The notes beneath the pieces were generated by a model. That model saw only the letters and a program-made list of their open reading frames with translations. It did not search any database and was not told where the DNA came from. A stretch of 62,659 bases of DNA from Oxalobacteraceae bacterium. GTDB taxonomy: Bacteria; Pseudomonadota; Gammaproteobacteria; Burkholderiales; Burkholderiaceae_D. Shown here piece by piece: positions 26,627 through 35,241 of this stretch; position 1 is the first letter of the stretch, and each line of letters begins with the position of its first letter. The stretch is from positions 1-62,659 of the forward strand of contig CANFLV010000022.1 of assembly GCA_947448025.1 (NCBI GenBank), given 5' to 3'. The position numbers and the translations under genes are program-made.

Positions 26627-27598
26627 TCATAACAGACCGACAACATGGGGTGGCAATGTGAGTCCACTCGCTTTCGCCCGCTGCAGCACCATCCAGTAAT
26701 AGCGGTAGCTGGCGCGGTCATGCAGTTTGCCATTGTGCTGTATCGGTCCCCAGTGCGCGGTCTGCGCTTCGGTGAGGATCTGTGCGGCTTCAGTGACTTC
26801 GGAATTGCGAGGGGACAGCGATTTGACGATCGGTCGGATCTGGTCCGGATGGATGCTCCACATCCGCGTAAATCCAAATTCCGCGCTGGCGCGCGTGGCA
26901 TCAAAGGCGACCATGGAGATGTCCTTGATTTCAGTAGTCACGTTATGCGACGGCACTTTGCCGTGGGCATGGCAGGCGGCCGCGATCTCGACCTTGGCGC
27001 GCGTGACCAGTGGATGCGCAAATTGTCCCGGGCTGCGCATGGCCGTGCCGGGGATGGCACCGTAATGGCCGGAGACGAAATCCATGATCCCGAAGGACAA
27101 GCATTCAACCTGGGGCAGGGCAGCGATAGCAGTGACGGCGGCGAGTGCGCCGTGGGTTTCGATCAGCACGTGGATCGGCAGGTCGAGGCGGCCGGATTTT
27201 TTTGCATGCGTGTTGATCAGCACGATCGCCTGCTCGACTTCAGCGAGGCTCTCGACTTTCGGCAAGACCAGATACGCGAGCCGATGGCCGGCCCGCTCGC
27301 AGATGATCTCCACGTCCCTGGCAAAAAATTCACTGCCGGTATCATGGACGCGCGCGCCGATGCGCCCGAAGCGGTTATCTTCGCTGGCGATCAGGTTTGC
27401 TACCAGTGCCGCATGGGCGGCTTCATTACCGGCGCTGGCACCATCTTCACAATCGAAGGTGATGTCGAAGACGGGGCCAAGCTCTTGTTGCAAGACAAGC
27501 GATTTGCGCATCAGCTTTTCAGAGCCGGCGTAATGGTCGCAGACCGGAATTGAAGCCGGCGGACGTTTGCCTTGGAATAAAACCTCGGAGGGATGCAT
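26627..27598 (-). CDS. HpcH/HpaI aldolase, CitE-like CoA-ester lyase
   Basis: About 323 residues of the citrate-lyase-beta/malyl-CoA-lyase superfamily. It has the TIM-barrel motifs FDCEDGAS (metal-binding region), RIGARVHD with the conserved Arg, LPKVES, and IETHGALAAV with the catalytic-site Glu. The C-terminal WSIHPDQI is also conserved. CitD and CitF are absent, so it is not a citrate lyase subunit. Stand-alone members cleave malyl-, citramalyl- or related CoA esters. It lies between mdh and aconitase, and a role linked to TCA intermediates is inferred. I start at ATG 27598; a GTG at 27610 is possible. Confidence 0.82.
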   Translation of the reverse strand: MHPSEVLFQGKRPPASIPVCDHYAGSEKLMRKSLVLQQELGPVFDITFDCEDGASAGNEAAHAALVANLIASEDNRFGRIGARVHDTGSEFFARDVEIICERAGHRLAYLVLPKVESLAEVEQAIVLINTHAKKSGRLDLPIHVLIETHGALAAVTAIAALPQVECLSFGIMDFVSGHYGAIPGTAMRSPGQFAHPLVTRAKVEIAAACHAHGKVPSHNVTTEIKDISMVAFDATRASAEFGFTRMWSIHPDQIRPIVKSLSPRNSEVTEAAQILTEAQTAHWGPIQHNGKLHDRASYRYYWMVLQRAKASGLTLPPHVVGLL

Positions 27599-27629
27599 GA
27601 ATGGGGACACTTCAGGTGATTAAGTGAGG

Positions 27630-27659
27630 CCGGCCAGTGACTGGGATGTCACTGGCCGG
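27630..27659 (-). promoter_or_regulatory. intercistronic hairpin between mdh and CitE-like gene
   Basis: CCGGCCAGTGAC and GTCACTGGCCGG form a perfect 12-bp stem with a six-base loop. No T-run follows on the minus strand, so it more likely stabilises the mdh mRNA 3' end than terminates. Confidence 0.7.
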
Positions 27660-27700
27660 TCGTAAAACTCGGTGAAACTAATCAGACAGAGACGGACAGA

Positions 27701-28690
27701 TTAGCCAACCAGGTGTTTCACTCCATCGCGCTCTTCCATCAGTTCCTTGAGCGTGAGGTTGATGCGCTCTTGCGAGAACGCGTCGATTTCCAGGCCCTGA
27801 ACGATGGTGTATTCGCCGTTTTCGGTCGTGACCGGGAAGCCGAACATCGTGCCTTCAGGGATGCCATAAGAGCCATCCGATGGAATGCCCATGGTAGTCC
27901 ATTTGCCGTGCGTACCGAGCATCCAGTCATGCATGTGATCGATGGCGGCATTGGCGGCCGACGCTGCTGAAGACACGCCGCGTGCTTCAATGATGGCGGC
28001 GCCGCGCTTGCCTACTGTTGGCAGGAAGGTGTCCTTGTTCCATGCGTCGTCGTTGATCATCGGCTTGACTGGCTGGCCTTCGATCGTGGCAAAACGGTAA
28101 TCGGCGTACATCGTTGGCGAGTGGTTACCCCAGACGCACAGTTTTTCGATCGACGAAACTGGCTTGCCAGTCTTGGCGGCGATTTGCGACAGGGCGCGGT
28201 TATGATCCAGGCGCAGCATGGCAGTGAAGTTTTTCGCTGGCAGGTTTGGTGCCGATTTCATGGCGATGTAGGCATTCGTGTTGGCTGGATTGCCGACCAC
28301 GAGGACCTTGACATTGCGTGAGGCGACGGCGTCGAGTGCCTTGCCTTGTACCGTGAAGATCTGGGCATTGGCTTCGAGCAGGTCTTTACGTTCCATGCCT
28401 GGGCCGCGTGGGCGGGCACCGACCAGAACAGCAGCATCAGCGTCCTTGAATGCGGTCATTGCATCGCTGTGCGCGGTCATGCCGGCCAGCAGTGGGAAGG
28501 CGCAGTCGTCGATTTCCATCATGACGCCTTTGAGGGCTTTTTGTGCGCGCTCGTCAGGGATTTCCAGCAATTGCAGGATGACTGGCTGGTCTTTGCCGAG
28601 CATGTCGCCATTGGCGATGCGGAACAGCAGGGAATAACCGATCTGGCCGGCAGCGCCGGTAACAGCTACGCGCATTGGGGCTTTAGACAT
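27701..28690 (-). CDS. mdh: malate dehydrogenase
   Basis: 329 residues, the Y-type (cytosolic-like) bacterial malate dehydrogenase. Oxidises malate to oxaloacetate with NAD. The NAD-binding glycine motif is [19 protein letters not shown] at the N-terminus. [16 protein letters not shown] supplies the substrate arginines, and [12 protein letters not shown] carries the catalytic His. GGAG lies eight bases before the ATG at 28690. The upstream region has a near-consensus promoter and a palindromic operator shared with the divergent GntR gene. Confidence 0.96.
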   Translation of the reverse strand: MSKAPMRVAVTGAAGQIGYSLLFRIANGDMLGKDQPVILQLLEIPDERAQKALKGVMMEIDDCAFPLLAGMTAHSDAMTAFKDADAAVLVGARPRGPGMERKDLLEANAQIFTVQGKALDAVASRNVKVLVVGNPANTNAYIAMKSAPNLPAKNFTAMLRLDHNRALSQIAAKTGKPVSSIEKLCVWGNHSPTMYADYRFATIEGQPVKPMINDDAWNKDTFLPTVGKRGAAIIEARGVSSAASAANAAIDHMHDWMLGTHGKWTTMGIPSDGSYGIPEGTMFGFPVTTENGEYTIVQGLEIDAFSQERINLTLKELMEERDGVKHLVG

Positions 28691-28782
28691 GATGAATCTC
28701 CAAAAGTGTGATGAAATCAGGATGGAACCAGGAAATGATATGCCGCAAATTTTGCGCCAGTGCGAACAAATATTTGCCCGCG

Positions 28783-28811
28783 AGTGTAGGCGCGACACGC
28801 GAGGTTGTCAA
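28783..28811 (-). promoter_or_regulatory. sigma-70 promoter of mdh
   Basis: On the minus strand a perfect -35 TTGACA (28806-28811), a 17-bp spacer and TACACT (28783-28788). The palindromic operator begins 10 bp upstream of the -35. Confidence 0.78.
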
Positions 28812-28833
28812 TGCCCATCTTATGTCTTATATA
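28805..28833 (+). promoter_or_regulatory. promoter of the GntR-family gene
   Basis: TTGTCA (28805-28810), a 17-bp spacer and TATATA (28828-28833). Its -35 overlaps the mdh -35 on the other strand and its -10 lies at the centre of the palindromic operator. Confidence 0.65.
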
Positions 28834-28840
28834 AGACATA
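28821..28840. promoter_or_regulatory. 20-bp perfect palindromic operator
   Basis: TATGTCTTATATAAGACATA is fully self-complementary. It covers the -10 box of the GntR-family gene and lies just upstream of the mdh -35. This suggests autorepression and control of mdh by the GntR protein. I did not see the same site before sdhC, gltA, sucA or acnA. Confidence 0.8.
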
Positions 28841-28893
28841 TTATCCCTAGTTTTTTCTAGACGGCAACTGGACTTTGTGGTGAAATCCGGGGC

Positions 28894-29685
28894 ATGAGTT
28901 CAAACCCGCCACCTGTATCAAATAATGCTGCTGCCGTCGCTGGTGCAGGGTCGGCTGTGACTGCCGCGGCACCAACCTTCAGTCCGCTCTATCAGCAGAT
29001 CAAGGCGCTGATCATCCAGAGCCTGCAGTCCGGCGAATGGAAGCCCGGTGAGTTAATCCCCAGCGAAGTCGAACTGGCGAACCGCTTCAAGGTCAGTCAG
29101 GGAACGGTACGCAAGGCGATTGATGAGATGTCGGCAGAAAATCTGGTCGTGCGACGTCAGGGCAAAGGGACGTTTGTGGCGACCCACCACGAAGCGCGCG
29201 CGCATTTTCGCTTTTTGCGCCTGATGCCCGATATCGGTGAAGCGCATGCCGGCGAGAGCCGCATCATCGAGGTCAAGCGCCTGCGCGCGAGCGCAGATGT
29301 GGCGCGCCTGCTCGATATCAAATCAGCGGACTCCGTCATTTTCATCAAGCGCGTGATGTCGTTTGACGGTGTGCCGACGATACTGGAAGAAATCTGGCTG
29401 CCCGGAATTATCTTTAAAGGCCTGACGGCTGAGCGACTGATTGATTACAAGGGGCCGATGTATGGCCTTTTTGAAACCGAGTTCGGCACACATATGATTC
29501 ACGCCGCGGAAAAAATCCGCGCGGTGCCGGCCGGCGCCGAAGAATGCGCGCTGTTGCAAGTGGCCGATGCGACGCCGCTGTTGAGCGTGGAGCGCGTCTC
29601 TTTTACTTACGGAAACAAGCCCGTCGAAGTCCGACGCGGCCTATATGTGACAGATCGACATCATTATCAGAATGAATTGAACTGA
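28894..29685 (+). CDS. GntR-family regulator (HutC/UTRA subfamily)
   Basis: 263 residues. A low-complexity Ala/Pro N-terminus of about 30 residues precedes a winged helix (PLYQQIKALIIQSLQSGEW, LIPSEVELANRFKVSQGTVR, GKGTFVA) and a C-terminal UTRA ligand domain (ADVARLLDIKSADSVIFIKRVMSFDGVP, EEIWLPG, PLLSVERVSFTYGNKPVEVRRG). It is divergent from mdh and sits directly upstream of sdhCDAB, with a perfect palindrome over its own promoter. A role in sensing a TCA or carboxylate metabolite and controlling mdh is inferred. The sdh promoter region shows no copy of the operator. Confidence 0.9.
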   Translation: MSSNPPPVSNNAAAVAGAGSAVTAAAPTFSPLYQQIKALIIQSLQSGEWKPGELIPSEVELANRFKVSQGTVRKAIDEMSAENLVVRRQGKGTFVATHHEARAHFRFLRLMPDIGEAHAGESRIIEVKRLRASADVARLLDIKSADSVIFIKRVMSFDGVPTILEEIWLPGIIFKGLTAERLIDYKGPMYGLFETEFGTHMIHAAEKIRAVPAGAEECALLQVADATPLLSVERVSFTYGNKPVEVRRGLYVTDRHHYQNELN

Positions 29686-29859
29686 GTGAGATCGAACTGA
29701 CAGCGATGCGCCGACACTCGTTAAATTCGGGCGGTGATGGCGAGAACACACGCACTATTGAATAATCATTTACTATTCTTAGCTGCGAACAATATTGGTT
29801 GTTGTGTTGCACCAAAATAAGCGAAAATTGCAAGATTAATTAGTTCTGGAGGTCTATTT

Positions 29860-30264
29860 ATGTCTGATGTACCAAAGAGACCGCAGTTTCGTAACATTCA
29901 CGTTACGCAAATTGTTGGTTACCGGCTGCCACTGGCAGGAGTGATTTCGATCCTGCATCGGGTTAGCGGCGCTTTCCTGTTCCTCATGTTGCCTTTCCTG
30001 CTGTACCTGCTTGAGCAAAGCCTGCTCAGCGAATCCTCGTTTGGCTACCTGCAGGGCATCGTCTCGGCCTGGTACATCAAACTGGTGATCCTCGCTTTGA
30101 GTTGGTCTTACCTGCATCATTTCTGCGCCGGCATCCGTCACCTCGTGATGGACATGCACATCGGTATTGAAAAGGACAGCGCCCGTCATTCGGCAGTCAT
30201 CGTGCTGTCAGCCAGCCTGACGCTGACAGCGCTGGTGGCCCTGAAACTGTTCGGAGTATTCTAA
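29860..30264 (+). CDS. sdhC: succinate dehydrogenase cytochrome b556 subunit
   Basis: 134 residues with three membrane helices. The family signature RPQFRNIHVTQI-x-YRLPLAGVISILHRVSG contains the Ser/Arg region for quinone binding, and YLHHFCAGIRHLVMDMH carries the axial haem His. It anchors SdhAB and helps reduce ubiquinone. A strong TGGAGGT precedes the ATG. It is the first gene of sdhCDAB; its stop overlaps the sdhD start by one base. Confidence 0.95.
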   Translation: MSDVPKRPQFRNIHVTQIVGYRLPLAGVISILHRVSGAFLFLMLPFLLYLLEQSLLSESSFGYLQGIVSAWYIKLVILALSWSYLHHFCAGIRHLVMDMHIGIEKDSARHSAVIVLSASLTLTALVALKLFGVF

Positions 30265-30632
30265 TGGCAGACAATAACAATATCGGCCCTAAGCGCCTCG
30301 TCGTCGGCGCCCATTACGGCCTGAAAGACTGGCTCGCGCAGCGCCTGACAGCCTGCGTCATGGCGGCATACACGATTATCCTGCTGGTCACATTCCTGAC
30401 CGGCTCGGACTTCAGTTATGACGGCTGGGCAGGCCTGTTCTCTCATCAGTGGCTCAAGGTTGCGACCTTCACCACTTTCCTCTGTCTGTTTTATCACGCC
30501 TGGGTAGGTATGCGTGATATCTGGATGGACTATGTAAAACCAGTCGGTATCCGTTTGACCTTGCAAGCAGCCACTATCCTGTGGTTGATCGCTTGTGCCG
30601 GATGGGCGGCGCAGATTATCTGGAGAGCTTAA
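30264..30632 (+). CDS. sdhD: succinate dehydrogenase membrane anchor subunit
   Basis: 122 residues with three helices. The N-terminus [42 protein letters not shown] with the haem-ligand His, and the length are typical of SdhD. It forms the haem b and quinone pocket with SdhC. SdhA follows one base after its stop. Confidence 0.95.
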   Translation: MADNNNIGPKRLVVGAHYGLKDWLAQRLTACVMAAYTIILLVTFLTGSDFSYDGWAGLFSHQWLKVATFTTFLCLFYHAWVGMRDIWMDYVKPVGIRLTLQAATILWLIACAGWAAQIIWRA

Positions 30633-30633
30633 C

Positions 30634-32412
30634 GTGGCGGCCATTAAATCCACTATTCCTTCACGCCGTTTTGATGCGGTCATTATCGGTGCCGGCGGTT
30701 CCGGTATGCGCGCTTCATTGCAGCTGGCTGAAGCCGGCCTGAATGTTGCCGTTCTCTCCAAAGTGTTTCCGACCCGTTCGCACACGGTCGCAGCGCAGGG
30801 TGGTATTGGCGCGTCCCTTGGCAATATGTCCGAGGACGGCTGGTACTGGCACATGTTCGACACCGTCAAGGGTGGCGATTACCTGAGCGACCAGGATGCG
30901 GTTGAATTCATGTGCCGCGAAGCGCCGAAAGTCGTCTACGAGCTCGAGCACTTCGGCATGCCTTTTGACCGTAATCCGGATGGCACAATTTACCAGCGCC
31001 CGTTCGGCGGCCACACGGCCAATTTCGGCGAGAAGCCCGTCCAGCGCGCCTGCGCTGCGGCCGATCGTACCGGTCACGCCATGCTGCACACGCTGTACCA
31101 GCGCAATGTGCGCGCGAAGACGCATTTCTTCGTTGAATGGATGGCCATCGACCTGGTGCGCGATGCCGAAGGCGACATCATCGGCGTCGTTGCGCTCGAG
31201 ATGGAAACCGGCGAAGTCATGATGTTCGAGGCGAAGACCACTATCCTGGCTACCGGCGGTGCTGGTCGTATCTGGGCAGCATCAACGAATGCGTTTATCA
31301 ATACCGGCGACGGTATGGGCATGGCGGCACGCGCCGGCATCCCACTGGAAGACATGGAATTCTGGCAGTTCCACCCGACTGGCGTCGCCGGTGCGGGCGT
31401 GCTGATCACTGAAGGTGTGCGTGGTGAGGGCGGTATTCTCATCAACAGCCAGGGTGAGCGTTTCATGGAGCGCTATGCGCCGACGCTGAAGGATCTGGCG
31501 CCGCGTGACTTCGTGTCGCGTTCGATGGACCAGGAAATCAAGGAAGGTCGCGGCTGCGGTCCGAACAAGGATCACGTCCTGCTCGATTTGCGTCACATCG
31601 GTGCCGATACGATCCAGAAGCGTCTGCCATCGATTCTCGAAATCGGCCACAAGTTTGCCAACGTCGATGCAACCAAGGAACCGATTCCAGTCGTGCCGAC
31701 GATTCACTACCAGATGGGTGGTATTCCAACGAATATCCACGGCCAGGTCGTCGCACCAAAGAACGGCAATCCAAACGCGATCGTCAATGGCCTCTACGCG
31801 ATCGGCGAATGCGCCTGCGTATCCGTTCACGGTGCGAACCGCCTCGGTACCAACTCGCTGCTCGACTTGCTCGTCTTCGGTCGCGCTGCCGGTAATCATG
31901 TCGTCGCATCCGATTTGAAATCGCGCAGCAACAAGCCTTTGCCGGCCGATGCATCCGACTACGCGATGTCACGCCTGTCGCACCTTGAGCACAGCACTGG
32001 TAGCGAGCGCGTGCAGGACGTCGCCAACGATATCCGTGCAACGATGCAGTACTACTGCGGTGTGTTCCGGACCGATGAACTGATGTCGACCGGTGTCACG
32101 AAAATCATGGAACTCGACGAGCGGCGCAAGCATGTATCGTTCAAGGATAAGTCCAAGGTCTTCAACACCGCCCGTGTCGAAGCTCTGGAACTCGATAACC
32201 TGATCGAAACCGCGAAAGCAACCATGGTGTCGGCAGTCGCACGCAAGGAATCCCGTGGCGCGCATGCGCATCGCGATTTCGAAAAGCGTGATGACGAAAA
32301 CTTCATGAAGCACACATTGTGGTACTCCGAAGGTAATCGTCTCGACTACAAGCCGGTCATCACCAAGCCGCTGACCGTCGAAACGTTCAAGCCGAAAGCG
32401 CGTACGTTCTGA
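30634..32412 (+). CDS. sdhA: succinate dehydrogenase flavoprotein subunit
   Basis: About 592 residues. Oxidises succinate to fumarate, passing electrons to covalent FAD. The FAD-binding [17 protein letters not shown] is at the N-terminus, and [16 protein letters not shown] carries the flavinylated His. The active-site [21 protein letters not shown] and [14 protein letters not shown] are intact. The start is a GTG at 30634 with GGAG seven bases upstream; an upstream ATG at 30595 lies inside sdhD and is rejected. Confidence 0.96.
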   Translation: MAAIKSTIPSRRFDAVIIGAGGSGMRASLQLAEAGLNVAVLSKVFPTRSHTVAAQGGIGASLGNMSEDGWYWHMFDTVKGGDYLSDQDAVEFMCREAPKVVYELEHFGMPFDRNPDGTIYQRPFGGHTANFGEKPVQRACAAADRTGHAMLHTLYQRNVRAKTHFFVEWMAIDLVRDAEGDIIGVVALEMETGEVMMFEAKTTILATGGAGRIWAASTNAFINTGDGMGMAARAGIPLEDMEFWQFHPTGVAGAGVLITEGVRGEGGILINSQGERFMERYAPTLKDLAPRDFVSRSMDQEIKEGRGCGPNKDHVLLDLRHIGADTIQKRLPSILEIGHKFANVDATKEPIPVVPTIHYQMGGIPTNIHGQVVAPKNGNPNAIVNGLYAIGECACVSVHGANRLGTNSLLDLLVFGRAAGNHVVASDLKSRSNKPLPADASDYAMSRLSHLEHSTGSERVQDVANDIRATMQYYCGVFRTDELMSTGVTKIMELDERRKHVSFKDKSKVFNTARVEALELDNLIETAKATMVSAVARKESRGAHAHRDFEKRDDENFMKHTLWYSEGNRLDYKPVITKPLTVETFKPKARTF

Positions 32413-32445
32413 TCCACGATATTCACGATCGCATGTTTTGATGAC

Positions 32446-32482
32446 TGCGGGACCGCTTCAGGCCAGCCTGAAGCGTCCCGCA
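32446..32482 (+). promoter_or_regulatory. intercistronic hairpin between sdhA and sdhB
   Basis: Arms 32446-32462 and 32467-32482 pair over 16 bp with a single bulged C. There is no T-run, so it is more likely a stability or processing element than a terminator. Confidence 0.75.
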
Positions 32483-32511
32483 CACAGTCGGAAACAAACC
32501 AAAGGTAAATT

Positions 32512-33222
32512 ATGGCCCGCACCCTGAAATTTCAAATCTACCGCTATGATCCGGACAAGGATAGCAAGCCGTACATGCAAGACCTGACGGTCACTTTGCA
32601 AGACACCGACAAGATGCTGCTCGATGCACTGCAGCGCATCAAGGCCGATGTTGATGACTCGCTCGCGTTGCGTCGCTCATGCCGTGAAGGCGTGTGCGGT
32701 TCCGATGCGATGAACATTAATGGCAAGAACGGTCTTGCCTGCACGACCAACCTGAATGAACTGACCCAGCCTATCGTGCTGCGTCCATTGCCAGGTTTGC
32801 CAGTGATCCGCGACCTGATCGTCGACATGACGCAATTCTTCAAGCAATATCATTCGATCAAGCCTTTCCTGATCAACACGACGATCCCGCCGGAAAAAGA
32901 GCGCTTGCAGTCACCCACCGAGCGCGAAGAGCTCGACGGCCTGTACGAATGCATCCTGTGCGCCTGCTGCTCGACCTCGTGTCCATCGTTCTGGTGGAAC
33001 CCGGACAAGTTCGTCGGCCCGGCAGGTTTGTTGCAAGCTTACCGCTTCATCGCTGACAGCCGTGACGAAGCGACTGCGGAACGTCTCGATAATCTCGAAG
33101 ATCCGTATCGCCTGTTCCGCTGCCATTCGATCATGAATTGCGTCGATGTCTGCCCTAAGGGTTTGAACCCGAACAAGGCGATCGGCAAGATCAAGGAATT
33201 GATGGTACGTCGCGCAGTTTAA
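32512..33222 (+). CDS. sdhB: succinate dehydrogenase iron-sulfur subunit
   Basis: 236 residues carrying three Fe-S clusters. The 2Fe-2S ligands are in [22 protein letters not shown]. The 4Fe-4S ligands are in [13 protein letters not shown], and the 3Fe-4S ligands in [17 protein letters not shown]. It relays electrons from SdhA FAD to quinone. It is separated from sdhA by a strong hairpin. Confidence 0.97.
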   Translation: MARTLKFQIYRYDPDKDSKPYMQDLTVTLQDTDKMLLDALQRIKADVDDSLALRRSCREGVCGSDAMNINGKNGLACTTNLNELTQPIVLRPLPGLPVIRDLIVDMTQFFKQYHSIKPFLINTTIPPEKERLQSPTEREELDGLYECILCACCSTSCPSFWWNPDKFVGPAGLLQAYRFIADSRDEATAERLDNLEDPYRLFRCHSIMNCVDVCPKGLNPNKAIGKIKELMVRRAV

Positions 33223-33242
33223 AGTGTACTTGTAAGCCCATC

Positions 33243-33277
33243 GTCAGCGCGGCGGCATACACTGCAGCCGCGCTGAC
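33243..33277 (+). promoter_or_regulatory. intercistronic hairpin between sdhB and sdhE
   Basis: GTCAGCGCGGC (33243-33253) and GCCGCGCTGAC (33267-33277) form an 11-bp perfect stem. No T-run follows. Confidence 0.7.
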
Positions 33278-33310
33278 AGTAATTGCGATCGTTTTACAGG
33301 TTGAGTATTT

Positions 33311-33592
33311 ATGTCTGAAATCCATCCAGCCACGCATCAGGCGGATCCCGCCAAACGTGCACGTCTGCGTTGGCGCGCACGCCGTGGTTTGCTTGAAAAT
33401 GACTTGATCATTACGCGCTTCCTCGACCTGCATGAAGTGACATTGTCAGATGACGACGTCGATGCGTTTTCACGTTTGATGGATCTCGACGATAACGAAT
33501 TGATGAGCCTGATCCTGGCGCGCAAAGAGCCGGATCCGGAGCTGGACCTGCCGCATGTGCACGCTGTATTGCAGCGTTTGCGGCTAGCTTGA
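33311..33592 (+). CDS. sdhE: FAD assembly factor SdhE
   Basis: 93 residues. SdhE promotes covalent attachment of FAD to SdhA. The conserved RGxxE motif is present in RARRGLLENDLIITRFLD near residue 30, followed by the acidic DDELMSL-like DLDDNELMSLILARKE. It sits between sdhB and gltA, as is usual in betaproteobacteria. Confidence 0.93.
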   Translation: MSEIHPATHQADPAKRARLRWRARRGLLENDLIITRFLDLHEVTLSDDDVDAFSRLMDLDDNELMSLILARKEPDPELDLPHVHAVLQRLRLA

Positions 33593-33660
33593 ATTGATGC
33601 CGATTTTTCATAAATTGTAATTTTTATCCATAGCCAGACTGCTCAACAGAAGGAAGAGTG

Positions 33661-34965
33661 ATGACCAACTCAGAAGCCAAAGCAACGCTGTCATTTTCCG
33701 ACGGCACCCCTTCGCTGGACTTCCCGATTTACAAGGGAACCGTAGGCCCCGATGTCATCGACATTCGCAAGCTTTACGGCGCTACCGGCAAATTCACTTA
33801 CGATCCCGGCTTCATGTCGACAGCAGCCTGTAATTCATCGATCACCTACATCGATGGCGACAAGGGTGAATTGCTGTATCGCGGTTACCCGATCGAGCAA
33901 TTGGCTGTCAATTGCGACTTTCTTGAGTCTTGCTACTTGCTGCTGAATGGCGAATTACCTAACGCCGGTCAGAAAGAAAAATTCGTCAATACCGTCACCA
34001 ATCACACGATGGTGCACGAGCAGATGCAGTTCTTCTTCCGCGGCTTCCGTCGTGACGCGCATCCGATGTCGGTGTTGGTCGGTACTGTTGGCGCGCTGGC
34101 CTCGTTCTACCATGACTCGCTGGACATCAATGATCCGCATCACCGCGAAGTATCGGCGATCCGCCTGATCGCGAAGATGCCGACGCTGGTCGCCATGGCC
34201 TACAAATATTCGATCGGTCAGCCTTTCGTGTATCCACGCAATGACCTGTCATACAGCGCGAACTTCATGCACATGATGTTCTCGACGCCTTGCGCAGAAT
34301 ACAAAGTCAGCGACGTGCTCGTGCGCGCCCTGGACCGTATCCTGATCCTGCATGCAGACCATGAGCAGAACGCTTCCACATCGACAGTACGTCTGTCCGG
34401 TTCGAGCGGCGCCAATCCATTCGCCTGTATCGCCGCCGGCATCGCCTGCCTGTGGGGCCCGGCTCACGGCGGCGCGAACGAAGCTGCCTTGAACATGCTC
34501 AAGGAAATCGGTTCGGTCGATAACATTCCTGAGTTCGTGCGTCAGGTTAAGGACAAGAACTCCGGCGTGAAGCTGATGGGCTTCGGTCACCGCGTCTACA
34601 AGAACTACGATCCACGCGCCAAGCTCATGCGTGAAACCTGCTATGAAGTCCTGAATGAACTCGGTCTCGAAAACGATCCGCTGTTCAAACTGGCCATGGC
34701 CCTGGAAAAAGTCGCGCTCGAAGATGAATACTTCGTGTCCCGCAAACTCTATCCGAACGTCGATTTCTACTCAGGTATCGTGCAGTCTGCACTGGGCATT
34801 CCAGTGTCACTGTTCACAGGTATTTTCGCCATGGCGCGTACTGTCGGCTGGATCGCGCAATGGAACGAAATGATCTCCGATCCAGAGCAGAAAATCGGTC
34901 GTCCGCGTCAGCTGTTTGTCGGCTCACCGACTCGTGATGTGCCGGCAATGGACCAGCGCGGTTAA
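33661..34965 (+). CDS. gltA: citrate synthase
   Basis: 434 residues, the type II hexameric citrate synthase length. Condenses oxaloacetate and acetyl-CoA. Active-site regions are [15 protein letters not shown] (His), [12 protein letters not shown] (His), [15 protein letters not shown] and DFYSGI (catalytic Asp). AGGAAGAG lies just before a GTG-ATG pair; I take the ATG at 33661. Two hairpins follow, the second a terminator. Confidence 0.96.
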   Translation: MTNSEAKATLSFSDGTPSLDFPIYKGTVGPDVIDIRKLYGATGKFTYDPGFMSTAACNSSITYIDGDKGELLYRGYPIEQLAVNCDFLESCYLLLNGELPNAGQKEKFVNTVTNHTMVHEQMQFFFRGFRRDAHPMSVLVGTVGALASFYHDSLDINDPHHREVSAIRLIAKMPTLVAMAYKYSIGQPFVYPRNDLSYSANFMHMMFSTPCAEYKVSDVLVRALDRILILHADHEQNASTSTVRLSGSSGANPFACIAAGIACLWGPAHGGANEAALNMLKEIGSVDNIPEFVRQVKDKNSGVKLMGFGHRVYKNYDPRAKLMRETCYEVLNELGLENDPLFKLAMALEKVALEDEYFVSRKLYPNVDFYSGIVQSALGIPVSLFTGIFAMARTVGWIAQWNEMISDPEQKIGRPRQLFVGSPTRDVPAMDQRG

Positions 34966-34974
34966 TGTAAGCCC

Positions 34975-35002
34975 GGTGTCAGCCTGACATCAGGCTGACA
35001 CC
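34975..35002 (+). promoter_or_regulatory. strong hairpin just after gltA
   Basis: GGTGTCAGCCTG and CAGGCTGACACC form a perfect 12-bp stem with an ACAT loop, ten bases past the gltA stop. No T-run. A true terminator follows 19 bases later. Confidence 0.75.
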
Positions 35003-35020
35003 AAATGCGTTAGACCCATG

Positions 35021-35047
35021 AAAAGCGAGCCTTGTGCTCGCTTTTTT
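35021..35047 (+). terminator. intrinsic terminator after gltA
   Basis: AAAAGCGAGC pairs with GCTCGCTTTT across a CTTGT loop and runs into T6. It separates sdh-gltA from the sucA transcription unit. Confidence 0.9.
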
Positions 35048-35119
35048 ATTGGTTGCGAGATAGTTGGTGTGCTATGCTGTTGCGCGTTATGGTGTGGATT
35101 CAGTAGTAGATTTAAAAAC

Positions 35120-35125
35120 TATAAT
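35120..35125 (+). promoter_or_regulatory. candidate -10 box of the sucA promoter
   Basis: A consensus TATAAT lies 116 bases before the sucA start, in an AT-rich stretch downstream of the gltA terminator. The matching -35 is poor (GATTCA at 17 bp), so activator dependence is possible. Confidence 0.45.
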
Positions 35126-35241
35126 TTAAAGACAGACCCTTCCCCACAACTTGATGTGCAATCCGCTAACCGGTCAGGCCGTGCCGCGGAAGGTTAATTA
35201 ACCCGCTAATCTCGCGAAACGCGAAGAAAGGTGAGCAAGAG

